From Moniliophthora roreri (Eukaryota; Basidiomycota; Agaricomycetes; Agaricales; Marasmiaceae), in NCBI GenBank assembly GCA_001466705.2, contig LATX02000176.1:558001-622000 (forward strand): a stretch of 64,000 bases of DNA. The letters are read 5' to 3'. This document shows, piece by piece, positions 1 through 9,840 of this stretch. The notes beneath the pieces are model-generated. The model was not told where the DNA came from. It saw nothing but the letters and a program-made list of their open reading frames with translations, and ran no database searches. Positions within the stretch are counted from its first letter, which is position 1. Each line of letters opens with the position of its first letter. The translations under genes were made by a program, and so were the position numbers.

Positions 1-668
1 ACCGCAGGTGAAAATACTACCCTCGATGGCACAAAGAAAAGACAGGAATCTTGGAAAGTTCTAAAGGTAGCAGTATTCCTTCCGTCATCTCTAGGGGAAT
101 CTGATCTGATTCACATATCAGAATGTGCTCAACGGAGTTTTCAAAAAGCCGAGGAAGTCCAGTACGAAGAGGGCGTAGAACGTTGTTAACATACGTATCA
201 TTTCAGTACAGGAACGGGAAGACATCTTATGATGGATATCCCACGTTTCGCCTCGTATAACAAATACCGTGCCACTCTGCTCACCAATAACCACGATAGA
301 TATTTAGATTAACTTGACAGCTTTGTATTTCCCCAGAGAAACAGCTTGCGAAAGACTCCCAATGGATCTAGGATCTGAATAGCTGCCGTCAGCACTTGTG
401 CTGTACTAGCGCTTGAGCATAAAGTTCACTTATAGCGCTCAACCGTCATATTTGCTCAGTGGTTGTCTCACGTATGATGGCTGTGTGGTAGGCGGCCCCT
501 CTCATTCAAAGAGGCCTCTCTGAGCTAACGAAATCCTGTCTCGCCATTCCTCCATACTCGAAACTATGATCAAATGATATTCCTATTCGCGATTGATGCA
601 ATGTTCTCTATCCAGTGCGTCGGTAATCTATAGAGTACCAAGCCGTGCCAGACATTTCCCTAGACCTT
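1..668. other. no gene recognised
   Basis: Both strands were read. There is no long open frame and no recognisable domain. The sequence is CpG-containing single-copy-like DNA and may include the 3' flank of the ITPase gene. Confidence 0.5.
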
Positions 669-1514
669 TCAGGGATTTCCTTGTAGATGCTCGCGAAGCT
701 TCGCCAAAGCCTTGTATCTATGTGACAGCTTGTTCTTCTGATCAGCGGGCATTTCTGCGTAGCTTGGTACAGTAATGTGGGCCAGCTAGTCGTAATCGGA
801 GAATCCAGGACACTCACGTCAATCCAGTACCCGTTGGTTCAAATACTGCATCCCATCCAAACACACCTGGCCCTCGTGCGGGAACGATTGACCCGTCTGT
901 CCGGCCTTCAAAGAGTACGGGTTCTGTACCTACGTGACAGACGTTGACTGGACATTCAGAGCAATTGATCAACTCGAACGTACCAGGACCAGCGGAATAA
1001 GCGAAAGTGCAAAGTGCCCAGGCTTTCTTCGTAGGGAATCCGACAAGAAGATTATTCAGGCCTTCATGACCGAGTTCCTTCAGGAAGTACTTGATATAAG
1101 GCCCCGGCAGACCATTCAAAGCCTCGAAACAGAGTGCGGTATCTTCAGTTATACATGGTCCATTCAACTGTTAATGGTTTGAATTTGAGTGAGGGAAAGT
1201 GGACTTTGAGAGGAAAGAGGGAGCGCACCAACTCGGCTGCCCTACGACACTTTGCGATAGCAACTTCTTGCGTAGTTCCTTGTATCTCGTCGACTGTTCA
1301 TCATCTGATAAGGTGTGTATGCAGCTTGAAAAGGATACTAGACACACTTTCTAAGCTCTGCGCGTCGATTTCGACTGGGTGGGGACCATCGGATAGGATT
1401 GCCTTGACTTCTTTCAGCTTGTTCGCGTTGCCAGTGACAAATACTAATAAAAGAGCAGTCAGATATAGCTATATTAGATGTAAGGGATGATTCATTACCA
1501 AGTGTGCGTGCCAT
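669..1514 (-). CDS. ITPA: inosine triphosphate pyrophosphatase (ITPase/HAM1), complete, 6 exons
   Basis: This enzyme hydrolyses ITP, dITP and XTP to the monophosphate plus pyrophosphate and so cleans the nucleotide pool; it is cytosolic. Translation with five short introns gives about 188 residues, the usual family length. The order of motifs is [12 protein letters not shown] near residues 7-18 (nucleotide-binding loop), [25 protein letters not shown] (active-site Glu/Asp), [23 protein letters not shown] and the C-terminal [13 protein letters not shown]. The start was chosen because ATG plus five codons, spliced across a GT-AG intron, runs straight into FVTGNANK. The stop codon is at 669-671. 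One intron (930-983) is exactly 54 nt with no stop, so its retention would add 18 residues in frame. The gene is divergent from the MFS transporter, about 790 bp away. Confidence 0.93.
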
Positions 1515-2303
1515 TATGTGGGAGCTGGAAAGAAATGTGCCTGAAGCGTCCTGCCATCGATGGTTGTGGTCGAGTCATAGAGAAAAAAACAAGCGCCCAA
1601 TGTCAAAAATCGCGGGGCCAATCGTAATGATACAACCCTTCTGCCCCTCTCCTCCAACAGCTCGTCGAATAATTCAGCAAACGTAGTTCCACGACCGTGC
1701 CGACGAAATGTACTAGATCACAAAGACTATATTCACACCCTTGGTCCCTGGCACCGTCCGAAAGCCCCAAGAACATTCGAAGAAGACTCCAAGTTTCAAC
1801 GCAAGTTCCCATATCCCATTCGTCATATTCATAAAATGCCAAGTGAACACTCTGTGTAACTGGCTTGTGCAGTAGGGCTGGTACGGAAGAAGGCTGGGTC
1901 TAGGAGAGGCCATGATGGATGGTTTGATTTGGGCGAACGCACAAGAAATGAAGTTGACGGGAATGCGGGCCATTGCCCAACATCTTACCCCCATGGACAT
2001 TTCCCCTATGTTACTAGTGCAAGGCACGAAGATATCAATTCAGATGGCTTCTTTAAGTATTCTTTCACCTCGCGCGCTCTAACGACGAAATGGAAAACAC
2101 GACTTTCGACTCTATAAGGGCCTGTTCGGAGGCACCATGTTGCAACCTGGACCCAGCCAAAATCCAGCCGTACGGCTCTTTTGGTCCGCATGAATCCGTA
2201 TTTCTCTATCACCTATCAGGTATTTATAGGGGACCGGGGAGGACCAATTTGAGTAGAGCTATCTCCCGCATTTCCAATCTTTCTCGCGCTCTGCTATAAC
2301 ACG
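1515..2303. other. divergent intergenic region between ITPase and MFS genes
   Basis: This stretch separates the two start codons and must hold both promoters. Several minus-strand frames between about 1570 and 2030 are open for 60-100 codons, but they overlap in different frames, none matches a family I know, and no clear splice structure joins them. A small uncharacterised gene is possible but not supported. Confidence 0.4.
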
Positions 2304-4693
2304 ATGCCTGCGTCGACCTCTATTGACGATAAAATAGAGAGATTCTCTGCATATTCAGAGTCAATCGATGTTTCTAAAGGAGATGAAGCGCTCCAAGTAG
2401 TAGGGATAGAAAGGGCGGATGAATTCAGTGAGGAATATAACAGAAGGCTAAAGAGGAAATTGGTACGTGCTTGATTTGGCGATTCGGTATCCACCTCAAA
2501 ACCAATGTCATCGACAGGACTTGTTAATTCCCCCTCTCTGCGCCTCAGTGTACTTCACGCAATTCTTGTTAGCAATACTACAGTACGTCTATGAATCGTA
2601 GAACTGACTCGTGGGTCTTAGGGACAAGACCTCCTTGAACTACACAAGGTGCCTTCGTGACCGACTCGATTTATTTTTGATGCTCACTGGTAGCATTTTA
2701 AGTATCATGGGGTTTCCAATCACCGGCCAGGCGAGACCCCACCTGATATGTACAACCGAGTCTAACTATCGATCTACAGAAGTATAACCTGGTCTCGATG
2801 GCATTCTACCTTGGTAACGTCACTTTGAACCTGCAGCCTCGTCTGCTCACTGCTTCATATTGCTGCAGGCTTCTTGTTTTTCGAATTTCCTACCGTCTAC
2901 CTATCTCAAAAGACGCGAGTAGCCAAATATCTTGGTCAGCCTAGTCTCGCATCATAGTCTACGCTGATTCCTGAATGTTTACCGCCAGGCGTCAACATCG
3001 TTATGTGGGGCATTGTCCTGGCTCTTCACGCTGTTGTTGAATCTTTTGGGGCCTTTTTTGCACTGCGTTTCTTGCTTGGAATGCTTGAAAGTTGTGTTGC
3101 TCCAATCCTGATTCTCATCATCTCAATGTTTTACAAAAAGAACGAACAGGTGAACTCGACACTATAACTGTATCTGATGGTCCGCTTATAATGGTATCAC
3201 AGGGCAAACGTATTTCCTGGTTCTTTGTCATGGTACACGTTGATCCGCCTTTCCGTCTACGCTTGCTGACTTCTAATGTGTATTTCAGAACGGGCTGACC
3301 CAAATCTTCGGAGGTTTTGTAGCATATGTACGTGGCATCTCTGGCCAATTATCTATCCGTCTCTGATTCATGCTTCAGGGAATCTCCTTCTATGATGGCG
3401 AGAGGATACAAACTTGGAAGATCATTTACATCTTCCTTGGGGTCCTCGCCGTGCTGGTGGGAGTCTGCGTGTTAATCTGGATGCCTGACTCTCCTGTTCA
3501 CGCTCGCTTCCTCACACCAGAGGAGCGTATCGCAGCGTTGGAAAGGGTTCGGGATGATCAAGTCGGCGTTTCTAATAGAACACTCAAGAAAGAGCAAGTG
3601 ATCGAGGCACTTACAGACATTAGGACATGGCTGATTGTCTTGACTACATTCCTTAGTACGTCTCCTCCAGTTCTCGCTACAAGCTGTCCCATTTTGACGT
3701 CTCCTTGGTAGCAAGCGTACCTAACGGAGGACTCAGTAATTGTACGCGAATCATCCTATATTTCTTCTTCAACATATTCATGCATTCTACGTTCCAGTCA
3801 GCAATCTTATTATCAAGAGTTTCGGTTATACGTGAGCTTTGTACCTCTATTGCAACGAACACCTTGTGCTGACCCCACTCCAAGAACAAAACAGACTCTG
3901 ATCCTGTCAACTCCCGCAGGCGCAATAAGCGCACTTACCGTTCTCTTTTGTGGGTGGTATTCGGATCGCAAGGTACTTGATAATGTTTCGAGTCGCGATG
4001 CATTGGGGGGCTGAATCTGCGGCCCAAGAATGAACGAATGATTCCCATTATTTTCGCTGTAATCCCAACTATTGTCGCCTCTGGTGAGTTGTAAAGCACC
4101 TAAGAAGCACCTTAGGTCTCATGGTTCGCTCTAGCGATGATGATCGGACTAAATGGCAGCGGAAAGAAGGGCGCACTATTATTCGGTGCGTCTTGTCGCA
4201 GATCGACAGTAGAGGCACTTTTTTCTCACTGCAAACTTCAAGCAATTTACCTCATCGGTACATTCGGCGCATCCGGGACGTCCGTCTATTCCTACAACGC
4301 GAGTAATACAGGAGGACATACGAAGAAAAGTACTGTCAACGCTATGACCATGGTCTCTTTCAGTATCGGAAACATCGTTGGAACAGAAATTTTCCTTCCC
4401 AAAGATGCACCTGCGTATATTCCCGGCAAGATTGCGATCATGACTCTTTTGATTGTCCAGTTATTCATTTGCGTGCTTCTACGCCGGATTAATCTAAGCC
4501 TTAACAAGAAGAAACGAGTACAGATTGAGGAGTTGAAGGCTAGGAAAGGATGGACGGATATGGATGTACAGAGAGAGCGAGAAAGACATGCATTTGCGGA
4601 CCTCACAGACAGACAGTGAGTCCAGGTTATTGTTATAGCGTGTGTGTCGACTGATGATCTTTCAGAAACATTTATTTTGTCTACACAGCTTAG
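2304..4693 (+). CDS. MFS anion:cation symporter (allantoate/nicotinate permease-like, Dal5/TNA1 type)
   Basis: A plasma-membrane major facilitator of the ACS family, which imports small organic acids such as allantoate, nicotinate or pantothenate. The substrate cannot be told from sequence. Exons joined by short introns read: acidic cytoplasmic N-terminus, LDKTSLNYT (the family loop after TM1), FEFPTVYLSQ, GVNIVMWGIVLALHA, FLLGMLESCVAPILILIISMF, NGLTQIFGGFVAYG, TWKIIYIFLGVLAVL, WMPDSPVHARFLTPEER, PNGGLSN, IKSFGYT, GWYSDRK and IYLIGTFGASGTSVYSYN, ending in a charged tail with FADLTDRQN and FVY. ATG at 2304 opens the first exon and TAG at 4691-4693 closes the last. About 14-15 exons are needed. 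The reading frame is conserved throughout if the intron at 2731-2779 uses a GC-AG boundary, so the gene looks intact. Divergent from ITPA. Confidence 0.88.
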
Positions 4694-5510
4694 ATTCGGC
4701 CATTCGGCCACATTCGCTTTGAAGCCACGTCCTATTGGCTATAATGTTGATGGAGGATGCTGCGCTGATTTGTCGCTTGAGACGAGTGGTATGCGTGTTG
4801 TTCTCGCGTTAGTTACGTGCTTAATTAAGACACTGTACCTATCTTATGGTGATACGCCATGAATGCAACAAGAACGCGGCAAGAACGCAGAACGTCCACA
4901 ACGCACCGCAATCTTGTTCCCCAGTATCTATACCACATCCTCCGATCTGACAATTTGTAAGTTCTATGCAAGCCTGGAAGAGCATGAATGCCTATATGAT
5001 AAAATGTCACTGGTTGGATAAAAGTGGTGGAGAAGGACTTTGTTGCGTCTTGGCCACTGTAACTGACGTTTGATGATAAGTTTGAGTCTATCTTCGTCCT
5101 GAATCCATCTGAAACTAACAAATCGAGCCACACTTGCTCAATTGCAACCTTTCCTACCGGATTACTTGTTATTCGGAATCCGCGTAGTGTACTAACGGGA
5201 CTCATCAATAACACCAAAGCAAATCAGTAAGAAGATTTTTGCACCCCAGAACCCCAAAGGGTTGAACGTCAGCCTGTGGGTCTTGGGTCTTAGGTTGATA
5301 CGGTGGGAGTCGGTGGATACGAACGAATTGCCTAAGGTTAGGGGTTAGACGTTGCAATCAACCCACAGCTCGAGAACTCGAGGAGATTTGACCTGGATTG
5401 TCCATGATGGCATCCGTGGTACCGCCCAGGAGAGCAGAAGAAGAAGTCGCCAAAATACCTCGTTTCTCCATAAATCACCAACTGTCAACAGTATGATTAT
5501 CAGCGGCATG
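4694..5510. other. no gene recognised
   Basis: Open frames here (for example minus 4825-5217) show no motif, no TM pattern and no splice continuity with the transporter. Probably 3' flank plus unique non-coding DNA. Confidence 0.45.
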
Positions 5511-5567
5511 AACAGCAAAGGCACTCCCAGTTCCAACCGGTTTGGAACTGGGAGTGCCTTTGCTGTT
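5511..5567. repeat. perfect 26-bp inverted repeat (hairpin), 5-nt loop
   Basis: The left arm at 5511-5536 and the right arm at 5542-5567 are exact reverse complements. The loop is CCGGT, itself part of an AACCGGTT palindrome. The arms are mixed-sequence and about half GC. There is no T-run after the right arm and no TA or other target duplication was seen, so it is not an obvious terminator or MITE. As RNA it would form a fully paired 26-bp stem. Confidence 0.9.
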
Positions 5568-6304
5568 CTGCAGACAAGGTATAGCCACGAATCGCAGCTC
5601 CGTTTTACTCTAGTTTGAATACCCACTTCTTCGTCTTGTTTTGCGCTCATAGGGAGGCCTCAAGTTTGACAATGGGAATCAGTGTCACTTCAATTCATGC
5701 ATTAAAAATTGATTTTCATGGAAGCTCCTCCTCTGGCTCCGATGTATTGGGTCTATCATGACGCGAGTGTCCACATCGAATCACAATCTGATATCAGCAT
5801 GATGGTACATTCATGTCCTTTGCTATCTGATTATCAACGGCCTTTCACTACAGGACATCCGCTACTCCTGTGACCCTTCCCCCAAGTAGTTTGTGCAAAG
5901 GCCAGAGCCTGTACACATGTTCAAGCAAGACCAAGTGTGAATCTCCCTGGTCAAAGTGCCGGGTGCAGCCTTTCTATGCATTGATATGTTCATGGATGTA
6001 TGATGCATCACATGAATCAAGCTATAATCCGGAAAGGTGCCTTCACTTGCTACTAGCTGGGAAGAAGGAAGATGTTTGTGATGAATTGTTGATGGTGATG
6101 TTTTGGGAGCAATACTTATGCTTTCTTAAGGAATGCAAAGCAGTTAGATCACCCTCCCTCATCCCCTTCTTCATGCCATGTCAATCCCACTGTCTGAAGG
6201 CAAGTTACAATTCCCAATCTGCAGCATCATGCATTGACTCAGAACATTCATTTTAGACAACATCTACACCCTAGTTCAAGTCTTCAACTCACTCAATATT
6301 TTAG
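5568..6304. other. transition into CpG-poor DNA, no gene resolved
   Basis: Base composition changes here from CpG-containing to TpG/CpA-rich. A 128-codon plus-strand frame at 5870-6256 is open. Its early part (LCKGQSLYTC) faintly resembles the segment before TM5 in the seven-TM family found downstream, but the match is too short to call. It may contain decayed N-terminal exons of that gene. Confidence 0.35.
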
Positions 6305-7270
6305 GTCTCATTCTCCTAACCTTCACAATAATACCTGCAATTATTGAAGTGACTATGGTATGCAACTACTGAATAGGATATTGCAATAAGGTAACTCACA
6401 ATGCATTAGGTTGGGCTACTAGACAGAAGTCACATTGAACGTGATCCAACACATATGTTTTGTCATTGTCATGACACAAATATTCCGTATGTTAGGCTCA
6501 ACATTCAGGCTAAATTGTGCTCATTACTGATAAACATACTGATTTGCTACAGTTTTGGTGTTGATGTGTTTATTGAAGTGTTAACAGCTGGAATTGATAT
6601 TAATTTTCTTAGTGAGTGCATGCTCTTAATAGCCCTATTGATTGTCACTAATTAATAACCACTACCAGTAATGATTGGACAAACACTATACAAAAGGTGG
6701 AAGACCAATCAGGCAACAGTATCACCTGTAGGGAGAATAAGTAACCCAGCCTTTTCTATGGCACTATATCTGAGAGTGCTATTGTTCACACTATATCTTG
6801 CACTGGCACTATTGTATGTAGAATATGAGCTCAGTTCAAGTCTCAAAACTGAGCAGATCTCTCTGTACAGAATTGTTGCAATTGGTGTACTCAAGCCCAC
6901 TGGTCCTAGTGTTGCATGGAATATCTCCTTACCAACAGGTAAGTTGGCAATAGCTACTCCTCACACTGTTTTTGGTTCATCTATTAGCATTTAATTGTAG
7001 TACCAGTGGCATCTGGGTTGATTTTTGGGTCACAAAAGGTAAGTCAGGTCTTTATTACTTTAGTATGACTTTGTAAACCAATGCCATTCATGATAGGATA
7101 TCCTCCAAGCCTGGGCTGGCTATGCCAGGGGTTTAAAATACTCAATATGGAATCTTATACAGAAGGTATTGAATGCTTTTAGATATCCTTCAAGGGTGGA
7201 TAGTATAGATGGGTTGAAGGCAGCTTCATCACAGTTGGAATTGGACCAAGCATGCAGGACTCACTTGTAA
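6305..7270 (+). CDS. seven-TM fungal integral membrane protein (GPCR-like family), C-terminal exons
   Basis: Exons on the plus strand read in one frame across canonical GT-AG introns: a TM segment LILLTFTIIPAIIEVTM, then GLLDRSHIERDPTHMFCHCHD, a TM-like segment, LYKRWKT, LRVLLFTLYLALALLYVEY (TM), VPVASGLIFGSQK (last TM), and the tail DILQAWAGYARGL...SIWNLI, stopping at TAA 7268-7270. The same order is seen in the two genes at 27.1-28.6 and 32.4-34.0 kb (GMYCHVDS, YLWHRRK, RVTLYTLIGGL, VALLFGSQM), so this is one family. No function is established; the topology suggests a receptor-like membrane protein. The upstream exons were not found. Every exon I could place is open although the surrounding DNA is CpG-depleted, so it may be a live gene or a young relic. 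Confidence 0.6.
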
Positions 7271-7981
7271 TGTGATCTGACTTCACACTTTTTATACTCA
7301 TCTTGTACCTCTTGCTTGATTAATCAGTAATGTTGACATATTTCAAGGCTTTCTCTTCAGTAGTGAGTGGTTTAATTACCCAGTGAGAAATCTAAAATCC
7401 ACTGCACTTGATGGTATCCAACACAAATCCAACATGTTGTAATGCATTCAGACAGTTTGGTTGGGGGCTATAGGTTTTCTAATGCCACCCAATACTTATC
7501 CAATGAAAAATGTGCATGGATTCTGTAACAAATACATTGTTCCATAATTGTTCCTCTGTTGAAAGCTGAAAGGCTGTTGAAGATAGGTCTGTCAGTAATG
7601 TGCCCCATTTTTGGCAGACATGTAGCAGTGCATTTGTGCATCTACTTCCTAATTTAGTGCAGAATACAGACCTGTGTTATACATATGGCTTAAGCACTAG
7701 TTGTTAATAAACCAATCAGTCTCTTAAATAGCACTGTGAAACAACCTAGTTGAGGCTTAGTAGACTATACTAGTTTACTACATTGCAGTAAAGTGTAACT
7801 GTGAACACTGGGTGCAAGATCTGATAACTCTCTGGAGGTGTGCAAGAGTTATGTTAAACCTTTTTTGGGAGATTTCACCATAAGTCATGTGACATACATA
7901 AGAGATATGCAATCTAAAATTTTCTTTTCTAATACATATCTCTCACATATTGCATTGTACAAATTTATATGTGTTATATGA
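7271..7981. other. CpG-poor DNA without a gene
   Basis: AT-rich, with no open frames or motifs. The last 100 bases contain ATATGCAA/CATATCTC-type words that continue beyond the gypsy insertion at 15.2 kb, which marks the original insertion site. Confidence 0.5.
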
Positions 7982-7986
7982 GAGCT
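7982..7986. repeat. target site duplication GAGCT (left)
   Basis: The five bases GAGCT immediately precede the left LTR and occur again right after the other LTR at 15219-15223. A perfect 5-bp duplication is what a Ty3/gypsy integrase produces. Confidence 0.9.
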
Positions 7987-8423
7987 TGTTATGTTACTTG
8001 CGCAGCAACATCAACTCAACCACTTTAGCGAAGTGTCGCCTCTGTTCAAGTAGTTGCTCAGGTTCAAGTTTGAGTTCGTTCAGCGGTTGCTGAAGTTCAG
8101 AAGTCCTCTGATCGTTGCGTTGACACAAGCTAGTATTAACCAGGTCAAGCTAGAGACTCTAAGTCTCAGCTTGAGCGCTTAAATACGTTACAACAGTTCT
8201 AGTACTTGCTATGTATGTAAAGTGGTAAGTTTGGTGATTAAATAATAATTCCTGAGTTTATCGGGATATAAGTAATACAAGGGGATAAGCAAAAGGGGAC
8301 TGGGAAGGCATACGAGTCCGATGACAGTGGAAGCATATGGAAGAGAAGCAAAAGGGGACTGGGAAGGTGTATAGGTCCGATAGAATGAGAAGCATAGAGA
8401 GAAAAAGAGAAAGAAACATAACA
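7987..8423 (-). repeat. 3' LTR of element 1
   Basis: This is the downstream LTR on the minus strand, 437 bp, TGTTA...TAACA. In minus-strand sense the U3 holds two direct copies of a 59-bp unit (8346-8404 and 8287-8345, core GGGACTGGGAAGG read on plus). A TATTTAAG box lies at 8178-8185. About 35 nt downstream of it is AGCTTGACCT (8142-8151), which is complementary to the primer binding site. Confidence 0.92.
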
Positions 8424-8433
8424 TTACCCCCTC
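8424..8433 (-). other. polypurine tract of element 1
   Basis: On the minus strand the sequence GAGGGGGTAA abuts the 3' LTR. That is the expected place and composition for the plus-strand DNA primer of an LTR element. Confidence 0.8.
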
Positions 8434-8463
8434 AACAAGGGGCAAACTCCGTATTGATGTTAC

Positions 8464-9838
8464 CTATGACTCTCCATCTCCGTACAGTTCTGCGTCATAG
8501 TCGTATGACATATCTGGCATTTTGTCAACCGTCCGCATCACCGGTGTTGCTAGGACCTTGAAAGTCAGCTGCCATCCTATAGCTGCCCCTTCCTCGACAG
8601 AAAGTAACCTCACCTTCTGGGGATCTGCCCCTACAAACAGCAACTGGGCATCCCTATCGTATCCCTCGACCAGAGCCTCAGCATTCTTCTCCGAGATTTT
8701 CGTAGGGCTCATCGTCATAACAGCGATCATCCGACATAGCATCTGTACCCAAATCAGACCCTCAGTGTACAATGCGGCGAGACCTTCGTTGCTCAGGACA
8801 GTGGCTAGATGTATGTCCAGGTTGAGTTTTGAAGCATCTGCGACACATGTACTGTGGGCAATATTGGGCGAAATGGCGTTCCAGTCTGCACAAAGGGCAG
8901 AGACGCAGTCGATGAGCTTCATCATCAGGGTCGGGGCCAGAGTCAGACTTCTCAAGCTGAGCATCAGTGGGACGTTGTCGTTTTCAGGGGTTCGATTCTC
9001 CTGTTCCTCGTCCTCAACCGTGTCCTCTGATTCCCCAGGAACGGCCTCCCCTCCAACCATGGGGATGTGTTCTACCTTGCAGTGGAACTGAGGCTTCAGG
9101 TGTCTGAAGACTTCGGGGGTCAATGGTGGTCGGAGATCCAGGTTGAGGTGAGCCAGCGGGGTCGATTGACTTGATCTTAGGCTTGACGTCGGGATCGGGA
9201 GTGGGGTCAGGATAAATGAGGGTGTTGTCGGGTTCGGGGGTGGAATGGGCAATGGCAGGGAGTCGTGCTTTGTCGACCAAGGGTTTGGAAGTGAGTCGGG
9301 AGACGAGACTCCGGGTGTCATTGAGATCAGGATGGGGATATCCGTTCGCGTCAGTTCGTCGTCCGAGTCTGTCAAGGAGGCTGAAGGAGAGGGGATCAGG
9401 GTATTCTGACATCTCTCTGAGATCTGCAGGAGGAGGCATGGACAAATGGGGATGATATGGAAATGTAGATGGTACCATGATGGGACCTGCGAGCCCCAAT
9501 TGATAATTACAGGCGTACATCACCTGGTTTGCGATCTCGAGACTGCAGCTTTCAACGACTCTTTCAAAAAGCTTTCGTTGGGTCCTGAGGAAAAACAGGC
9601 TTTTGATGCAGGGTTCCAATCTGTTGTGCTGATTAGCAGCAGCTTGGATTTGGTCATTGTACTGTCCGGAATTAAAGAGGTGTAGGAGTTGGTATGGGTT
9701 GGGCTTGAGACTGTTTGGGTAGGTGATGTTTTCTCCATACCGTCCTTCCCCTGACACAGTAGGAACAGGGCTCGGGACTTGGGCTGACTGGCTGCTAGAA
9801 GCAGAAGAGGAAGAGGTGGCGGCAGTTGCATTGGACAT
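8464..9838 (-). CDS. accessory ORF downstream of pol in element 1 (one frameshift)
   Basis: An unrecognised protein encoded between the integrase-chromodomain and the 3' LTR, where some LTR elements carry env. ATG at 9838 lies two bases after the TAA (9841-9843) that ends the pol reading frame. The first part is Ser/Thr/Pro-rich, then YGENITYPNSLKPNPYQLL, a Cys-containing helical stretch (ERVVESCSLEIANQVMYACNY) and a Pro-rich linker. The frame then shifts by +1 around 9100-9370 into a second long frame that continues (FRHLKPQFHCKVEHIP, acidic stretch, ADWNAISPNIAHS) and ends at 8464. In total about 455 codons. No signal peptide or TM segment is visible, so it does not look like an envelope protein. 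Element 2 has a shorter, diverged ORF at the same place. Function unknown. Confidence 0.7.
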
Positions 9839-9840
9839 GG

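Noticed and set aside
4825..5217. 130-codon minus frame as a gene
   Set aside because: No motif, no conserved pattern and no splice context.
5511..5567. Hairpin as a transcription terminator
   Set aside because: No T-run follows on either strand, and no gene ends close to it; this type of terminator is bacterial.
5345..5650. 101-codon minus frame with a hydrophobic stretch
   Set aside because: Much of it is the translated perfect inverted repeat; the hydrophobicity is a by-product of the arm sequence.
8337..9091. Plus-strand frames of 74 and 189 codons
   Set aside because: They are antisense shadows of the LTR and the accessory ORF of element 1.
9014..9375. Two separate overlapping genes in the env position of element 1
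   Set aside because: Both frames look coding only in part; one ORF with a single frameshift explains them better.
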